Shown: in pieces, positions 6,552 to 6,650 of the stretch
Layout of the letters: every line of letters begins with the position of its first letter
Numbering within the stretch: the first letter of the stretch is position 1
Origin: UA16 sp042095135
GTDB lineage: Bacteria > Bacteroidota > Bacteroidia > Flavobacteriales_D > Sanyastnellaceae
NCBI GenBank assembly: GCA_042095135.1
Contig: JBELBV010000063.1
Location: 1 to 6,650 of the forward strand
DNA: 6,650 nucleotides
Reading direction: 5' to 3'
Program-made: the position numbers and the translations under genes
The notes under the pieces: model-generated
Told to the model about the DNA's origin: nothing
The model's input: the letters and a program-made list of their open reading frames with translations, nothing else
The model's database searches: none

Positions 6552-6650
6552 CATCAACCCTCGCTTCGGCGGGGGTTTTTTGTGCGTCAAGGTTGCGCTT
6601 GAGGTGGGAGCCAACCCGGTCCAAATTTTTGTCCCCAAGCACGGGAAGAT
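6547..6650 (-). other. Possible C-terminal end of a minus-strand gene (uncertain)
   Basis: On the minus strand a frame is open from the right edge to a TGA at 6549-6547 and encodes 33 residues, with a plausible protein-like stretch LDRVGSHLKRNLDAQ. If real it would run through the terminator hairpin and end 5 bases inside the antisense of tRNA-His, which is unusual. On the plus strand the frame from 6586 (VKVALEVGANPVQIFV) is open to the edge as well and equally plausible by codon use. No family is recognised in either, and the 69 bases after the terminator could also be noncoding. Confidence 0.2.
6556..6581 (+). terminator. Intrinsic terminator after tRNA-His
   Basis: CCCTCGC (6558-6564) and GCGGGGG (6569-6575) form a 7-base-pair stem, with one T-G pair, closed by a stable TTCG tetraloop. 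Two A residues before it can extend the stem into the six-T run at 6576-6581. It starts 4 bases after the tRNA and probably also ends read-through from the copper monooxygenase-redoxin operon, which has no terminator of its own. Confidence 0.88.

Noticed and set aside
6478..6581. tRNA 3' end as an integration (att) site for a mobile element
   Set aside because: No integrase gene and no repeat of the tRNA 3' end is visible in the window; it could only be tested with flanking sequence.

Overview
The window looks like a chromosomal segment from a member of the Bacteroidota, probably Flavobacteriales-like but fairly GC-rich. The reasons are: a type IX secretion (T9SS) C-terminal sorting domain on one protein; a BshB1-type bacillithiol deacetylase; a Bacteroidota-style CrtI with a DMGPSWYWMPDVFE stretch; promoter-like sites matching the Bacteroidota TTG / TAnnTTTG consensus; no clear Shine-Dalgarno sequences; and a tRNA without an encoded CCA end. 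Genus cannot be fixed from the sequence alone. No mobile element, CRISPR array or long repeat was seen, and there is no gene-free stretch over 300 bases.

Layout. Positions 1-1130 (minus) hold the first 376 residues of a phytoene desaturase (CrtI) that runs off the left edge. It diverges, across an 80-base promoter region, from the bacillithiol deacetylase gene bshB1 (1211-1930, plus). The bshB1 stop codon directly abuts the stop of a convergent minus-strand pair: a GT4 glycosyltransferase (4272-3115) followed with an ATGA overlap by a small MOP-superfamily, Wzx-like membrane protein (3118-1931). From a second divergent promoter region (4273-4354) a plus-strand pair begins: a secreted cytochrome c / PHM-like copper monooxygenase with a T9SS tail (4355-5938), then a redoxin-like protein (5938-6438) coupled by a TGATG overlap. 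A tRNA-His gene (6478-6551) with its own promoter and a strong intrinsic terminator follows. The last 69 bases are unresolved.

How the genes work together. The left part is cell maintenance: carotenoid synthesis and low-molecular-weight thiol synthesis. The GT4/flippase pair is a minimal surface-glycan module. The most interesting unit is the copper enzyme plus redoxin pair. The enzyme keeps all six copper ligands of peptidylglycine alpha-hydroxylating monooxygenase (PHM), carries an N-terminal CxxCH haem site that could feed it electrons, and is tagged for export across the outer membrane. Its translationally coupled redoxin partner shows no export signal. Four of the gene starts that head transcription units have a -7-like element ending only 4-6 bases before the ATG, which suggests leaderless mRNAs.
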